A program made the translations under genes and the position numbers. Below are positions 13,802-22,612 of a DNA stretch of 44,752 bases, in pieces (the stretch's first letter is position 1; each line of letters starts with the position of its first letter). Below the pieces are notes generated by a model. It was not told the origin of the DNA. It did no database searches and saw only the letters and a program-made list of their open reading frames with translations. The DNA comes from an uncultured Saprospirales bacterium. Lineage in GTDB: Bacteria; Bacteroidota; Bacteroidia; Chitinophagales; JADIYW01. The stretch covers positions 1-44,752 of the forward strand of contig CALLKF010000065.1 in the NCBI GenBank assembly GCA_938008535.1, read 5' to 3'.

Positions 13802-13809
13802 CAAATATA
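13802..13809 (-). promoter_or_regulatory. TAnnTTTG -7 box upstream of the tRNA
   Basis: On the minus strand this reads TATATTTG, 47 bases before the tRNA 5' end. On the plus strand the overlapping TACCTTTT could serve the divergent HAD gene. No clear -33 element. Confidence 0.45.
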
Positions 13810-13845
13810 CCTTTTTTTCTTAAAATTCAGCGCAGAAATTCTATC

Positions 13846-14463
13846 ATGCAAAAAAAAGATACATTAATTTTTGATTTAGGAAATGTGATTATCAATTTAA
13901 AACCAGACGAAATTTGGCAGAAAGAAGATTTGTTGCCAAATTTCGACGCTCAAAAACTACATCAACTTCAAACCAATTTCTTTTTTAATGATTATGAAAC
14001 CGGAAAAATTTCTACTACTGATTTCATCCAACAACTAAAAAATATTGCCTTACTTTCTACAATATCTGATGAAGAAATTATGGAACATTGGAACGCGCTT
14101 TTGCTGGATATTCCTGCGCATCGTATTGAACTTTTATATCAATTAAAACAAAAACATACGTTGGTTTTATTGAGCAATACGAATGATATTCATTTGGATT
14201 TTATTGTTCAGTACTTACATCAGCATTTTAATAAAAATGTGTTTGATGAAATTTTCATACACCAATTTTATTCTCAGAAATTAGGTTTGCGAAAACCAAC
14301 TAAGGAAATTTATGAAAGAGTTTTACAATTAGCGAATATAGATGCCACTACAGCTTATTTTTTTGATGATAAAGCAGAAAATTTAATTGAACCAAAAAAA
14401 TTAGGTGTTAAAACGATTTTGGTGGATAGAGATATTGCTGAATTGACTACTTTCTTATTATAA
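13846..14463 (+). CDS. HAD-family sugar-phosphate phosphatase (YihX-like)
   Basis: A cytosolic HAD subfamily IA hydrolase of 205 residues. Motif I is IFDLGNVIINL (Asp10 nucleophile); the second acid of the usual DxD is replaced by Gly, as in the YihX group. Motif II is LLSNTND, motif III is the Lys in LRKPTKEIYERVL, and motif IV is FFDDKAENL. YihX hydrolyses alpha-glucose-1-phosphate, but HAD substrates are hard to predict, so only the phosphatase family is certain. It sits upstream of lysS on the same strand with 46 bases to the lysS ATG; the separate promoter before lysS suggests independent expression. Confidence 0.9.
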   Translation: MQKKDTLIFDLGNVIINLKPDEIWQKEDLLPNFDAQKLHQLQTNFFFNDYETGKISTTDFIQQLKNIALLSTISDEEIMEHWNALLLDIPAHRIELLYQLKQKHTLVLLSNTNDIHLDFIVQYLHQHFNKNVFDEIFIHQFYSQKLGLRKPTKEIYERVLQLANIDATTAYFFDDKAENLIEPKKLGVKTILVDRDIAELTTFLL

Positions 14464-14482
14464 AAAACTTATGACTAATCGT

Positions 14483-14490
14483 TATCTTTG
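14483..14490 (+). promoter_or_regulatory. TAnnTTTG -7 box that fixes the lysS start
   Basis: TATCTTTG, an exact consensus match, would start transcription near 14496. That is after the in-frame ATG at 14471 and before the ATG at 14510, supporting the latter as the true lysS start. Confidence 0.55.
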
Positions 14491-14509
14491 CACTTCAATA
14501 ATTTTTACT

Positions 14510-16048
14510 ATGCAACAACTTAGCGAACAAGAACAAATCAGACGCGAAAAATTAGACAAGATTAAAGCACTTGGTATCGATCCATATCCAGCGCCATTAT
14601 ATCCAGTAAATGTTTTATCATCAGAAATAAAGAAAAATTATCAAGAAGAAATTTTAGAAGACGGCTCAAAAAAACGTTTGAATTATCAAGAAGTTTGCAT
14701 TGCAGGTAGATTGATGGCAACACGACCAGCAGGAAAAGCTACGTTTGCAGAAATACAAGATGGTGAAGGTCGTATTCAAATTTATGTAAGAAGAGATGAT
14801 ATTTGTCCAACGGAAGACAAAACTTTATACGATGCACTTTTTTCAAAGTTATTAGATTTAGGAGATTTTATCGGTATCAAAGGTTATGCGTTTAAAACAA
14901 AAGTTGGTGAAATATCCGTACATGCAACTGAATTTATTTTGTTAGGAAAATCGCTTCGACCATTGCCTGTTGTAAAAACAGATAATGATGGAAATATTTT
15001 TGATGCGTTTACAGATCCAGAATTGCGTTATCGTCAGCGTTATGTTGATTTGATTGTAAATCCACAAGTGAAAGAAACATTCATTAAACGCACCAAATTA
15101 ATGAATTCAATTCGTGAATTTTTAAATGAAAATGGTGCACTTGAAGTTGATACACCTGTATTGCAAAGCATTCCTGGTGGCGCTGCTGCACGACCATTTA
15201 CTACACATCACAATGCATTAGATATTCCATTGTATTTGCGTATTGCCAATGAATTGTATTTAAAAAGATTAATTGTTGGTGGTTTTGATTGGGTTTATGA
15301 GTTCAGCAGAAATTTCAGAAATGAAGGTATGGATAGAACGCACAATCCAGAATTTACGGTGTTGGAATTTTATGTTGCGTACAAAGATTATTTCTGGATG
15401 ATGGAAACAACGGAACAACTTTTAGAAAAAGCTTGTATGGATACCAATGGAAAAACCGCTGTAGAAGTTGGTGAAAATATCATCAATTTTAAAGCGCCAT
15501 ACAAACGAATTTCTATATATGATGCGATAAAAACATACACTGGTTTTGATGTCTCAGAAATGAATGAAGATGGCTTACGTGATGTTTGCAAACAATTGCA
15601 TATTGAAGTTGATAATTCTATGGGAAAAGGTAAATTGATTGATGAAATTTTTGGCGCACGTTGCGAACATAATTATATTCAACCAACATTCATTATTGAT
15701 TATCCAATTGAAATGTCACCTTTAACGAAAAAACATCGTAGCAAAGATGGTTTGGTAGAACGTTTTGAGTTGATGATAAATGGCAAAGAAGTAGCAAATG
15801 CTTATTCAGAATTGAATGATCCAATTGACCAACGCGAACGATTTGAAGAACAAGTGAAGCTGATGGAACGCGGTGACAACGAAGCGATGTTCATCGATCA
15901 CGATTTTTTACGCGCGTTAGAATATGGTATGCCACCAACATCTGGTATTGGTTTTGGCATTGATCGTTTAGCGATGTTGTTAACGAACAATGCAAGCATT
16001 CAGGAAGTGTTATTTTTTCCTCAAATGAGGTCAGAAGTAAATCAGTAA
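14510..16048 (+). CDS. lysS: lysyl-tRNA synthetase, class II
   Basis: LysS charges tRNA-Lys in the cytoplasm. From the ATG at 14510 (MQQLSEQEQIRREKL) the product is 512 residues, normal for the family. The N-terminal OB-fold anticodon domain covers about residues 55-150 (VCIAGRLMATRPAGKATFAEIQDGEGRIQIYV). The class II catalytic core follows, with motif 2 FRNEGMDRTHNPEFTVLEFY and motif 3 GIGFGIDRLAMLL near the C-terminus. A longer frame from 14471 would add MTNRYLCTSIIFT, but a -7 box lies inside it. It is convergent with the next gene; the stops are only 3 bases apart and no terminator hairpin is visible between them. Confidence 0.97.
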   Translation: MQQLSEQEQIRREKLDKIKALGIDPYPAPLYPVNVLSSEIKKNYQEEILEDGSKKRLNYQEVCIAGRLMATRPAGKATFAEIQDGEGRIQIYVRRDDICPTEDKTLYDALFSKLLDLGDFIGIKGYAFKTKVGEISVHATEFILLGKSLRPLPVVKTDNDGNIFDAFTDPELRYRQRYVDLIVNPQVKETFIKRTKLMNSIREFLNENGALEVDTPVLQSIPGGAAARPFTTHHNALDIPLYLRIANELYLKRLIVGGFDWVYEFSRNFRNEGMDRTHNPEFTVLEFYVAYKDYFWMMETTEQLLEKACMDTNGKTAVEVGENIINFKAPYKRISIYDAIKTYTGFDVSEMNEDGLRDVCKQLHIEVDNSMGKGKLIDEIFGARCEHNYIQPTFIIDYPIEMSPLTKKHRSKDGLVERFELMINGKEVANAYSELNDPIDQRERFEEQVKLMERGDNEAMFIDHDFLRALEYGMPPTSGIGFGIDRLAMLLTNNASIQEVLFFPQMRSEVNQ

Positions 16049-16051
16049 ATA

Positions 16052-17185
16052 TTATTTAGCTGTTGTTTTTACTGGCAATCCAATCTCGCTATATACCGGA
16101 AAATGATCGGAAATTTTATTGTTGACAATTTCAAATTTTTGAATCTCAAAACTTGGACTGGTGAGTATATAATCGATGCGCAAGAATGGAATTTTTCCAT
16201 TATACGAATGTCCAATTCCGAAACTTGTTTCTAAAAAAGCATCTTTCATATTTTTAGAAATCAAGTTTGCAACATACGAATTTGGTAAATCATTAAAATC
16301 GCCACATAAAATAATTGGCTTAGTTTGCTTATTTAAAAATGCTTTCAATTCATCTGCTTGTTTTGCTCTGCGTTCAAATGCTTTGCGCAATTTTACAAAA
16401 ATATTTTTTGCACCGCGCTCATCTAAATCTTGTGTTTCTTTAAATTGTTCTATCGTTTCGTAATCTTCTGTTCCAAAATAAATAGATTGCAAATGCACAT
16501 TTACGAAACGAATAATGGTATCATCAAATTTAATATCGCAATAAATTCCTTTGAATGGTTTTTTGCCATAACCTGTTGTAAAATTCTGTTTCATAATCGT
16601 TCCAGAATCTACAATTGGACGCTTGGAGAACAAGGCAATGCCCCATTCATCGGTATTTCTAAGCACTAATTCTTTCGTAAAATAATAGTATTTATAGCCA
16701 ATATCTTGTAATTGTTTTACGGTGTTAAAACTTTTAGAAGTATCATTATAAAACTCTTGAAAACAAACTACATCAGCGTTTTTATCTTTTATGGTTTGAA
16801 ATATTTTTTGTTTGGAATTTTTATTTTCACTCCAATTATACAAGTCAAAATCGCGCACGTTATAACTCATTATTTTTATTATTTCAGATGATTTAAGCGA
16901 ATCATCAGAACCGATATTTGTAGCAACTAAGCGAAATACTTGCGGCATGCATGCAGCAATAGCAATTACGGAAACCATAGCAAAAACGCGTTTGCGCAAA
17001 ACCCAAACGATAGCAAAAAATAAATTAAGCAACAACAACGCTGGCAAGCACATGCCTAAAAATGGTAGTAAGAAAAATTTGGTTGGATGTATATAGGATG
17101 CACTTAAACTAATTAATAGCAAAGCAACTGCAACAATGTTGACAGAACGAGTAGTGAATGAAAATATCCATTTTATAAATTTCAT
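16052..17185 (-). CDS. membrane-anchored endonuclease/exonuclease/phosphatase (EEP) family protein
   Basis: The N-terminal ~95 residues carry two or three hydrophobic helices, and the EEP (DNase I-like) domain follows. Its metal and catalytic residues are visible: Asn in MSYNVRDFDLYNW, Glu in VVCFQEFYND, the Asp-Asn pair in ILCGDFNDLPNS, IDYILTS and the final SDHFPVYSEI. Such membrane-tethered EEP proteins are common in Bacteroidota; substrates may be phospholipids, nucleotides or DNA outside the cytoplasm. The longest frame starts at a TTG (17203); the ATG at 17185 (MKFIKWIFSFTTRS, 377 residues) is preferred. It follows two rhomboid genes on the same strand. Confidence 0.88.
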   Translation of the reverse strand: MKFIKWIFSFTTRSVNIVAVALLLISLSASYIHPTKFFLLPFLGMCLPALLLLNLFFAIVWVLRKRVFAMVSVIAIAACMPQVFRLVATNIGSDDSLKSSEIIKIMSYNVRDFDLYNWSENKNSKQKIFQTIKDKNADVVCFQEFYNDTSKSFNTVKQLQDIGYKYYYFTKELVLRNTDEWGIALFSKRPIVDSGTIMKQNFTTGYGKKPFKGIYCDIKFDDTIIRFVNVHLQSIYFGTEDYETIEQFKETQDLDERGAKNIFVKLRKAFERRAKQADELKAFLNKQTKPIILCGDFNDLPNSYVANLISKNMKDAFLETSFGIGHSYNGKIPFLRIDYILTSPSFEIQKFEIVNNKISDHFPVYSEIGLPVKTTAK

Positions 17186-17247
17186 TGTTGGTTTAATGGT
17201 CAATGGTCATTAGACATTAGTTATTGACAATTATTAATCGTCAATCG

Positions 17248-18168
17248 TTAATCTTCTTGACTTACTTTAAATAAAAAATCTTTTTCTTCTTGCGATAAAC
17301 TTTCGTAACTCGATTTATTAATTTTGTCTAATATAGTATCTAAATGCTCTTGTTTGTTTACGTTAACATTATTTTGCTTTGCAGTTGTTTGTTTTCTTGT
17401 TTGATTTGCTGCTTGGTTATTTTCATTTTTATAAGCTACTTTTAAGTTTGATTTTTTAGCAAATAAATTGGTAAAAAAATCTTGCATTGCATGAAAAGGT
17501 TTTGCCATATCGGTGCCACTTCTCAATAATACAATATACAACCATCCGATAAAAAAACCACCAAGATGCGCAATATGTCCGCCTGGATTATTGTATTGTA
17601 TGCTAATTAAATCTACAAATATGTATGCAGCAGTAAGCCATTTTAATTTCACATTCAACACCATAAATAAACGTATTTCATAGTTTGGAGAAATAGTTGT
17701 TGCAGCCATCACAATTGCTGTAACACCAGCCGAAGCACCAATTGCGGTTGCTGTTTGAACACTGTTTTGAAAATAAGGCAATAAATTATACGCTAACAAA
17801 TAAAATGCACCACCAACAAAACCACCTAAAATATAAATTGGAATCACTTTTGATTTTCCAACTAAATCACCGACGATATTGCCAAACCAATATAGAGCAA
17901 GCATGTTCCAAAGAATATGAAAGAAACCTTCGTGCACAAACATGTAAGTAAACAGTTGCCATGGCTGATGTAACAATACTTTTAAATTAGAGTGCAAAGA
18001 AATAGATGATAGTATAGTTTCTCCAAATGTGTGCTGCGATAAAACACCTATTAATAATAAAATTTGAACAACTACAAACACACCAACATTCACCAATATT
18101 AACTTGATTACATCTGAACCAAATTTATATTGCCATTTTATATCGTCCCAAATTGTGTTGCCGTACAT
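17248..18168 (-). CDS. rhomboid family intramembrane serine protease
   Basis: This 306-residue polytopic protein is an intramembrane protease. The catalytic serine is Ser146 in GASAGVTA and the catalytic histidine is His201 in GGHIAHLGG; the upstream His84 in EGFFHILWNMLALYWFG completes the usual pattern. About six helices lie in residues 20-215. A cytosolic tail (about 225-306) is rich in Asn, Gln and Lys and ends in SYESLSQEEKDFLFKVSQED, a short conserved acidic segment seen at the end of Bacteroidota rhomboids. It is the second of two adjacent rhomboid genes, 68 bases after the first. Confidence 0.93.
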   Translation of the reverse strand: MYGNTIWDDIKWQYKFGSDVIKLILVNVGVFVVVQILLLIGVLSQHTFGETILSSISLHSNLKVLLHQPWQLFTYMFVHEGFFHILWNMLALYWFGNIVGDLVGKSKVIPIYILGGFVGGAFYLLAYNLLPYFQNSVQTATAIGASAGVTAIVMAATTISPNYEIRLFMVLNVKLKWLTAAYIFVDLISIQYNNPGGHIAHLGGFFIGWLYIVLLRSGTDMAKPFHAMQDFFTNLFAKKSNLKVAYKNENNQAANQTRKQTTAKQNNVNVNKQEHLDTILDKINKSSYESLSQEEKDFLFKVSQED

Positions 18169-18236
18169 GTTAAAGTTGTGAGTCGTAAGTAATAAGTTGT
18201 AAGTTAAAAATAATAAATTGAATGCATTTTAGTTTA

Positions 18237-18992
18237 TTAATAAAAAGAATTCTTGTTTGTTTTGTTCCAATAAAAAACTAGTAAAAAACCAAATATTGCA
18301 CCACCAATATGTGCAAAATGCGCAACATTGTCACCACCACCTAAACTTCCATATCCTAAATCATACACAATTAAAACCAATGGCACCAAATATTTAGCTT
18401 TTATTGGAACAGGTATAAACATTAACATTAATTCTGTATTTGGAAATAAATAGGTAAAGCCAGCCAATAAACCGTATATGGCACCACTCGCACCTACCAA
18501 TGTTGAAAGATAAATAGACGCCAACTTTTTATTCGTAACAAACTGAAGCACTTCATTTGTTACTTCACCACTCATATATAACAATCGCTTTCCTTCTGTA
18601 TTTAAAAATAAATCTGGCTCTAACATTAAACCACCAGTCTGTGTATACACAATATATGTTTCAACCAATAAATGCAGGCCAATCGCAGCAAATCCAGATA
18701 AAAAATATAAGGTAATAAATCTTTTCGGACCCAACACTCTTTCTAAAATAGAACCAAATGAATATAATCCAAACATGTTAAAAAATATGTGTGAAATGCC
18801 ACCATGCATAAACATATGCGTAAACAATTGCCATGGTTTAAACAATTCATTTGTTGGATAATGCATTGCCAATAAATCATTTAAATCTGGATAAATCATG
18901 GATGCTACAAACACTACAACATTAATTGCAATGATATTTTTCACAATTGGTGTCATTTGAGAAAAACCACCAAATCTTCTAGGTTCATTCAT
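18237..18992 (-). CDS. rhomboid family intramembrane serine protease
   Basis: The 251-residue partner of the next rhomboid. Catalytic residues are Ser169 in GASGAIYGLL and His228 in VAHFAHIGG. The typical MFMHGGISHIFFNMFGLYSFG segment (about 61-81) contains the conserved His and Asn. An extra segment between the second and third core helices (about 112-160), with EVTNEVLQFVTNKK, is longer than in the neighbouring paralogue. It has no long soluble tail. The overall similarity between the pair is limited to the core, so they are probably old paralogues with separate substrates. Directly upstream is mutL, 56 bases away, on the same strand. Confidence 0.93.
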   Translation of the reverse strand: MNEPRRFGGFSQMTPIVKNIIAINVVVFVASMIYPDLNDLLAMHYPTNELFKPWQLFTHMFMHGGISHIFFNMFGLYSFGSILERVLGPKRFITLYFLSGFAAIGLHLLVETYIVYTQTGGLMLEPDLFLNTEGKRLLYMSGEVTNEVLQFVTNKKLASIYLSTLVGASGAIYGLLAGFTYLFPNTELMLMFIPVPIKAKYLVPLVLIVYDLGYGSLGGGDNVAHFAHIGGAIFGFLLVFYWNKTNKNSFY

Positions 18993-19048
18993 ATTTTATT
19001 TTTTGATTTTTAACTTCTCTAAAATTTAAAACTTTGGAAATGTAAAAA

Positions 19049-20911
19049 CTAATTATCAAATTTTCGTTCAATTTCATCAAAACCATATTGAACAAACGTA
19101 GTTAAACCTGCAGGATTAATTTTCGGCTGTTCGCAAGCAAATAATTCATCTATCAAATTCTGCATGGATGGTTTATCTAAGGTTTGTCCATATTTTATGG
19201 CTGTTTGATAAGCCAACGTTTTTGCTACATTTTTGCGTTTATCAAATTGTTCACTTTTAGCACTATTCTTAAACTCTTCTAACAAATTTTCTATTAATTG
19301 AGTTTCATTTTCTTCTGTTAAATCTGCAGGCATGCCATGAATTACAAAAGTAGTGTTGCCAAAAAACTCAATATCAAAACCCAAAATTTTTAAATCTGCA
19401 ATAATTTCCTGCAACAATGCTGTATCGCTATTATTCAATTCCAATGTTTTTGGAAACAGCGTTCGTTGCGATGCAGCTGGCTGATTCGCTAAATTTTTTA
19501 AATATTTTTCAAACAAAATTCGTTGATGTGCTTTATGCTGATCAATTAAAATAAAACCACTTTTTAATTGCGTTAAAATATAACGTTGATGCAATTGAAC
19601 TGGTTCAAATCGTTCATCTTTAAATGGATGCGACGAAAATAAATTCTCATTTTCCAGTGCTTCAATCTGATCCATTTTACTGCGAATGGTAACTATCTGT
19701 TCTTCGGTTTCTTCGTCAATATCATATAGTTTTTTCCATTGCTCAAAGTTTTGTTCATGTGTTGGAATATCTTTATCAAATGGCGAATGATACGAACCTT
19801 TTGTCTTTTCATTCGCATTCATTTTCGATTGCACCACAGTAAATGGCTGCTCAGTATAAATTCGATTATCGACTAAATTTCCAAATTCTTTTTCGTGTTC
19901 AAAATCAATTGTTGGCATGATGCTGTATTGCGACAAACCATGTTTTGCAGCTGCGTGCAATAACTGATAAATCGATTTCTCATCTTCAAATTTTATTTCT
20001 TGTTTAGTTGGATGCACATTAATATCAATCGCATTTGGTTGTATATCGATGAACAAACAATAAAACGGATAACTTTTATCTGAGATTAAACCATCATATG
20101 CTTTGGTAATTGCATGATTTAGAAACGCACTTTTTATAAAACGATTGTTGACGAAAAAGAATTGTTCACCACGCGTTTTTTTAGTTAAATCTGGTTTTGC
20201 AATAAATCCGCGAACACTTACATAATCGGTGATTTCTTCAATCGGAACTAATTTTTCGTTATAATTTTTTCCGAAAATCTGAACAATGCGTTGACGAATA
20301 TTTCCTGCTTTTAAATGATAAATTTCTAAGCCATTATGATGCAACGAAAAGAAAATACTTGGATTTGCCAAACACACATGAATGAATTCATCAATCACAT
20401 GTTTGAGTTCGATCTGATTGGATTTTAGAAAATTACGTCGTGCAGGAACATTATAAAATAAATTTTTTACTGCAATAGATGTTCCTTGATTGTGTGAAGT
20501 TGGCTCTTGCAAAATTACTTTTGAACCTTCAATAATTAAAATGCTTCCAACGTCTTTGTTGTGCAAACGAGTTTTCATTTCTACATGTGCCACAGCAGCA
20601 ATAGATGCCATCGCTTCGCCGCGAAAACCGAATGTATGTAATGCAAAAAGGTCATCAATCTTTTTTATTTTGGAAGTTGCATGTCGCTCAAAACACATAC
20701 GCGCATCTGTTTCTGACATTCCAGAACCATCATCTACTACTTGTATCAGCGCACGACCAGCATCTTTAATAATGAGTTGAATATTTTTTGAACCAGCATC
20801 AACGCTGTTTTCCAGCAATTCTTTCACCACAGAAGCAGGTCGCTGAATAACTTCACCTGCTGCAATTTGGTTAGCAATGTGGTCTGGCAATAATCGTATA
20901 ATATCTGACAT
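19049..20911 (-). CDS. mutL: DNA mismatch repair protein MutL
   Basis: MutL links MutS mismatch recognition to strand incision. The GHKL ATPase domain is clear at the N-terminus: IANQIAAGEV, KELLENSVDAGS, VDDGSGM and HATSKIKKIDDL followed by TFGFRGEAMASIAAV. A transducer domain follows (TRGEQFFFVNNRFI, INVHPTKQEIKF). The C-terminal dimerisation domain holds FILIDQHKAHQRILFEKYL and ends CEQPKINPAGLTTFV. From the ATG at 20911 the protein is 620 residues, normal for the family. The frame could be opened to a TTG at 20923, but that codon lies inside a -7-like box. The Bacteroidota-type CPHGRP motif is replaced by CEQPKINPAG, and no DQHA(x)2E(x)4E endonuclease motif is evident in its usual form, so endonuclease activity is uncertain. 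Confidence 0.96.
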   Translation of the reverse strand: MSDIIRLLPDHIANQIAAGEVIQRPASVVKELLENSVDAGSKNIQLIIKDAGRALIQVVDDGSGMSETDARMCFERHATSKIKKIDDLFALHTFGFRGEAMASIAAVAHVEMKTRLHNKDVGSILIIEGSKVILQEPTSHNQGTSIAVKNLFYNVPARRNFLKSNQIELKHVIDEFIHVCLANPSIFFSLHHNGLEIYHLKAGNIRQRIVQIFGKNYNEKLVPIEEITDYVSVRGFIAKPDLTKKTRGEQFFFVNNRFIKSAFLNHAITKAYDGLISDKSYPFYCLFIDIQPNAIDINVHPTKQEIKFEDEKSIYQLLHAAAKHGLSQYSIMPTIDFEHEKEFGNLVDNRIYTEQPFTVVQSKMNANEKTKGSYHSPFDKDIPTHEQNFEQWKKLYDIDEETEEQIVTIRSKMDQIEALENENLFSSHPFKDERFEPVQLHQRYILTQLKSGFILIDQHKAHQRILFEKYLKNLANQPAASQRTLFPKTLELNNSDTALLQEIIADLKILGFDIEFFGNTTFVIHGMPADLTEENETQLIENLLEEFKNSAKSEQFDKRKNVAKTLAYQTAIKYGQTLDKPSMQNLIDELFACEQPKINPAGLTTFVQYGFDEIERKFDN

Positions 20912-20920
20912 AATCTGTAT

Positions 20921-20928
20921 CAAAAATA
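20921..20928 (-). promoter_or_regulatory. TAnnTTTG -7 box for mutL
   Basis: TATTTTTG on the minus strand, ending 9 bases before the ATG at 20911. It supports the shorter MutL start. With such AT-rich DNA the match is only suggestive. Confidence 0.4.
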
Positions 20929-21326
20929 CAAAAATGGCGTGTTAGAATTGTTTAATTTGTGTTATTTGATGGAAAATTATACTTTCGAGGTTTTAAATAA
21001 TTTCTCGCAAAAGCATATATAACCGGCAGTCGTTAGTTCACACGTTACGGAAGCCAGTTCACACGTTACGGAAGCCAGTTCACACGTTACGGAAGCCAGC
21101 TCACACGTTACGGAAGCCAGTTCACACGTTACGGAAGCTAATTCACACGTTACGGAAGCTAGTTCATACGTTACGGACGCTAGTTCACACGTTACGGAGG
21201 CTAATTCACACGTTACGGAAGCTAGTTCATACGTTACGGAAGCTAGTTCACACGTTACGGAAGCTAATTCACACGTTACGGTGACCAGCTTACCTAAAAT
21301 TATTGTTTAAAACTGATAAAGTGCTT
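20929..21326. other. gene-free region between hflX and mutL
   Basis: Holds the 12-unit tandem array (21035-21286) and short AT-rich flanks. Two frames stay open through the array (plus strand SSHVTEA, minus strand VTCELAS) but neither has an ATG, so no gene is called. Confidence 0.7.
21035..21286. repeat. 21-bp tandem repeat array, 12 units
   Basis: Twelve uninterrupted 21-base units begin at 21035, 21056, 21077 and so on to 21266. The core TTCACACGTTACGGAAGC is nearly invariant (TTCATACG in units 7 and 10). The first three units are identical, and variation is concentrated at the unit junction (AGCC changing to AGCT, and AG or AA at the start). The sharper identity at the mutL-proximal end suggests recent expansion there. 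Direct head-to-tail units without spacers exclude a CRISPR. Confidence 0.95.
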
Positions 21327-22529
21327 TTATCCGTAAAAATTGCTTTTGTACGGATAGCGTTTGTGATACATATCTTGTACCATTAAAATCATGGTGTTTC
21401 GCAATTCTTCGATATTTTCTTTATTGGTTGCTGAAATAAATACGCAATTACAATTCATCCAGGAACGCATATTTTTTTCAAATTCCTGCGAAAGTTCTTG
21501 CTTGATTTCTTCCGGTAAAAATTTATCGAAATGTTTTTCACGATATAAATCCATCTTATTAAAGACTACTAAACGCGGCTGACGTGTAACACTTAAATCG
21601 CTCAGTGTCTCGTTCACTATATTAATATGATCTCTAAAATTTTCGTGCGATGCATCGACCACATGTACAATTACATCAGACTCTTTCGTTTCATCTAAGG
21701 TTGATTTAAAACTTTCAATTAATTTATGTGGTAATTTTCGAATAAAACCAACGGTATCGCTTAATAAGAACGCAATGTTTTCAATCACTACTTTTCGAAC
21801 GGTTGTATCTAAAGTTGCAAATAATTTGTTTTCAGCTAACACATCACTTTTGCTCATCAAATTCATGATGGTTGATTTGCCAACGTTGGTGTAGCCAACC
21901 AAGGCAACTCGAATGAGTTCACCGCGCGTTTTTCTGCGAGTTGCTTCTTGCTTATCCAGTATTTCTAAATCTTGTTTTAATTTGGAGATTTTATCGTTAA
22001 TAACACGTCTGTCCGTTTCAATTTCTTTTTCACCAGGGCCACGCATACCAATACCACCACGTTGACGTTCTAAGTGTGTCCATAAACCTTTTAAGCGTGG
22101 CAACAAATATTGCAATTGTGCCAATTCAACTTGTGTTCTGGCTTGTGCGGTTTGTGCTCGCATCGCAAAAATATCCAAAATCAAGCTGGTTCTGTCTAAG
22201 ATTTTACATTTCAGTTCTTCTTCTAAATTGCGTTGCTGAGCTGGTGAAATCTCATCATCGATGATTACAGTATTGATTTCTGCAAATTCATTGTATGCTT
22301 TTATTTCTTCTAATTTTCCAGAACCAACATAAAACCGAACATCAGGATGTTTTAATTTTTGCGTGTATTTTTTTAAGGTGATGGCACCTGCAGTTTCTGC
22401 CAAAAATGCTAATTCATCTAAGTATTCAGCTACTTGTTCTGCAGTTTGGTTATCACGAATGATGGAAACCAAAACGGCGCGTTCTTCAATAATTGGATTT
22501 ACTTCTGTTGTTTTTGCTGGACTATTCAT
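21327..22529 (-). CDS. hflX: GTPase HflX
   Basis: HflX is a ribosome-associated GTPase that splits stalled or stressed ribosomes. The 400-residue protein has the HflX N-terminal domain (about 15-190) with ISPAQQRNLEEEL and the glycine-rich segment RGGIGMRGPGEKEIETDRR. The G domain follows: ALVGYTNVGKST (P-loop), DTVGFIRKLPHKLIESFKSTLDE (G3), VVFNKMD (G4) and CVFISATNKEN (G5). Length is normal. It stands alone on the minus strand, with a lipoprotein gene and terminator upstream and the tandem array downstream. Confidence 0.96.
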   Translation of the reverse strand: MNSPAKTTEVNPIIEERAVLVSIIRDNQTAEQVAEYLDELAFLAETAGAITLKKYTQKLKHPDVRFYVGSGKLEEIKAYNEFAEINTVIIDDEISPAQQRNLEEELKCKILDRTSLILDIFAMRAQTAQARTQVELAQLQYLLPRLKGLWTHLERQRGGIGMRGPGEKEIETDRRVINDKISKLKQDLEILDKQEATRRKTRGELIRVALVGYTNVGKSTIMNLMSKSDVLAENKLFATLDTTVRKVVIENIAFLLSDTVGFIRKLPHKLIESFKSTLDETKESDVIVHVVDASHENFRDHINIVNETLSDLSVTRQPRLVVFNKMDLYREKHFDKFLPEEIKQELSQEFEKNMRSWMNCNCVFISATNKENIEELRNTMILMVQDMYHKRYPYKSNFYG

Positions 22530-22551
22530 TTAAAATTTTTGAAAGATAAAA

Positions 22552-22589
22552 AAATGGTTAGCTTACTTAAAACTGTAAACTAACCATTT
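22552..22589 (-). terminator. terminator after the first lipoprotein gene
   Basis: AAATGGTTAG and CTAACCATTT form a 10-bp stem around an 18-base loop, ending in T residues on the minus strand, 23 bases after the stop at 22613 and just before hflX. Confidence 0.7.
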
Positions 22590-22612
22590 ATTTTTATACT
22601 AATTTACTTTTA

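Noticed and set aside
13846..14463. HAD phosphatase as part of the mobile element
   Set aside because: It lies outside the attachment repeat, beyond the intact tRNA, and has the same character as the flanking housekeeping genes.
14471..14509. Longer lysS start adding 13 residues
   Set aside because: A TATCTTTG -7 box falls inside it and family members begin near MQQLSEQEQ.
18169..18236. Degenerate 'gtaagt' repeats between the rhomboid genes
   Set aside because: Short, irregular and common in AT-rich Bacteroidota spacers; no consistent unit could be set.
21022..21310. Open frame SSHVTEA repeated through the second array
   Set aside because: It lacks any ATG start and the opposite strand is open as well; treated as non-coding.
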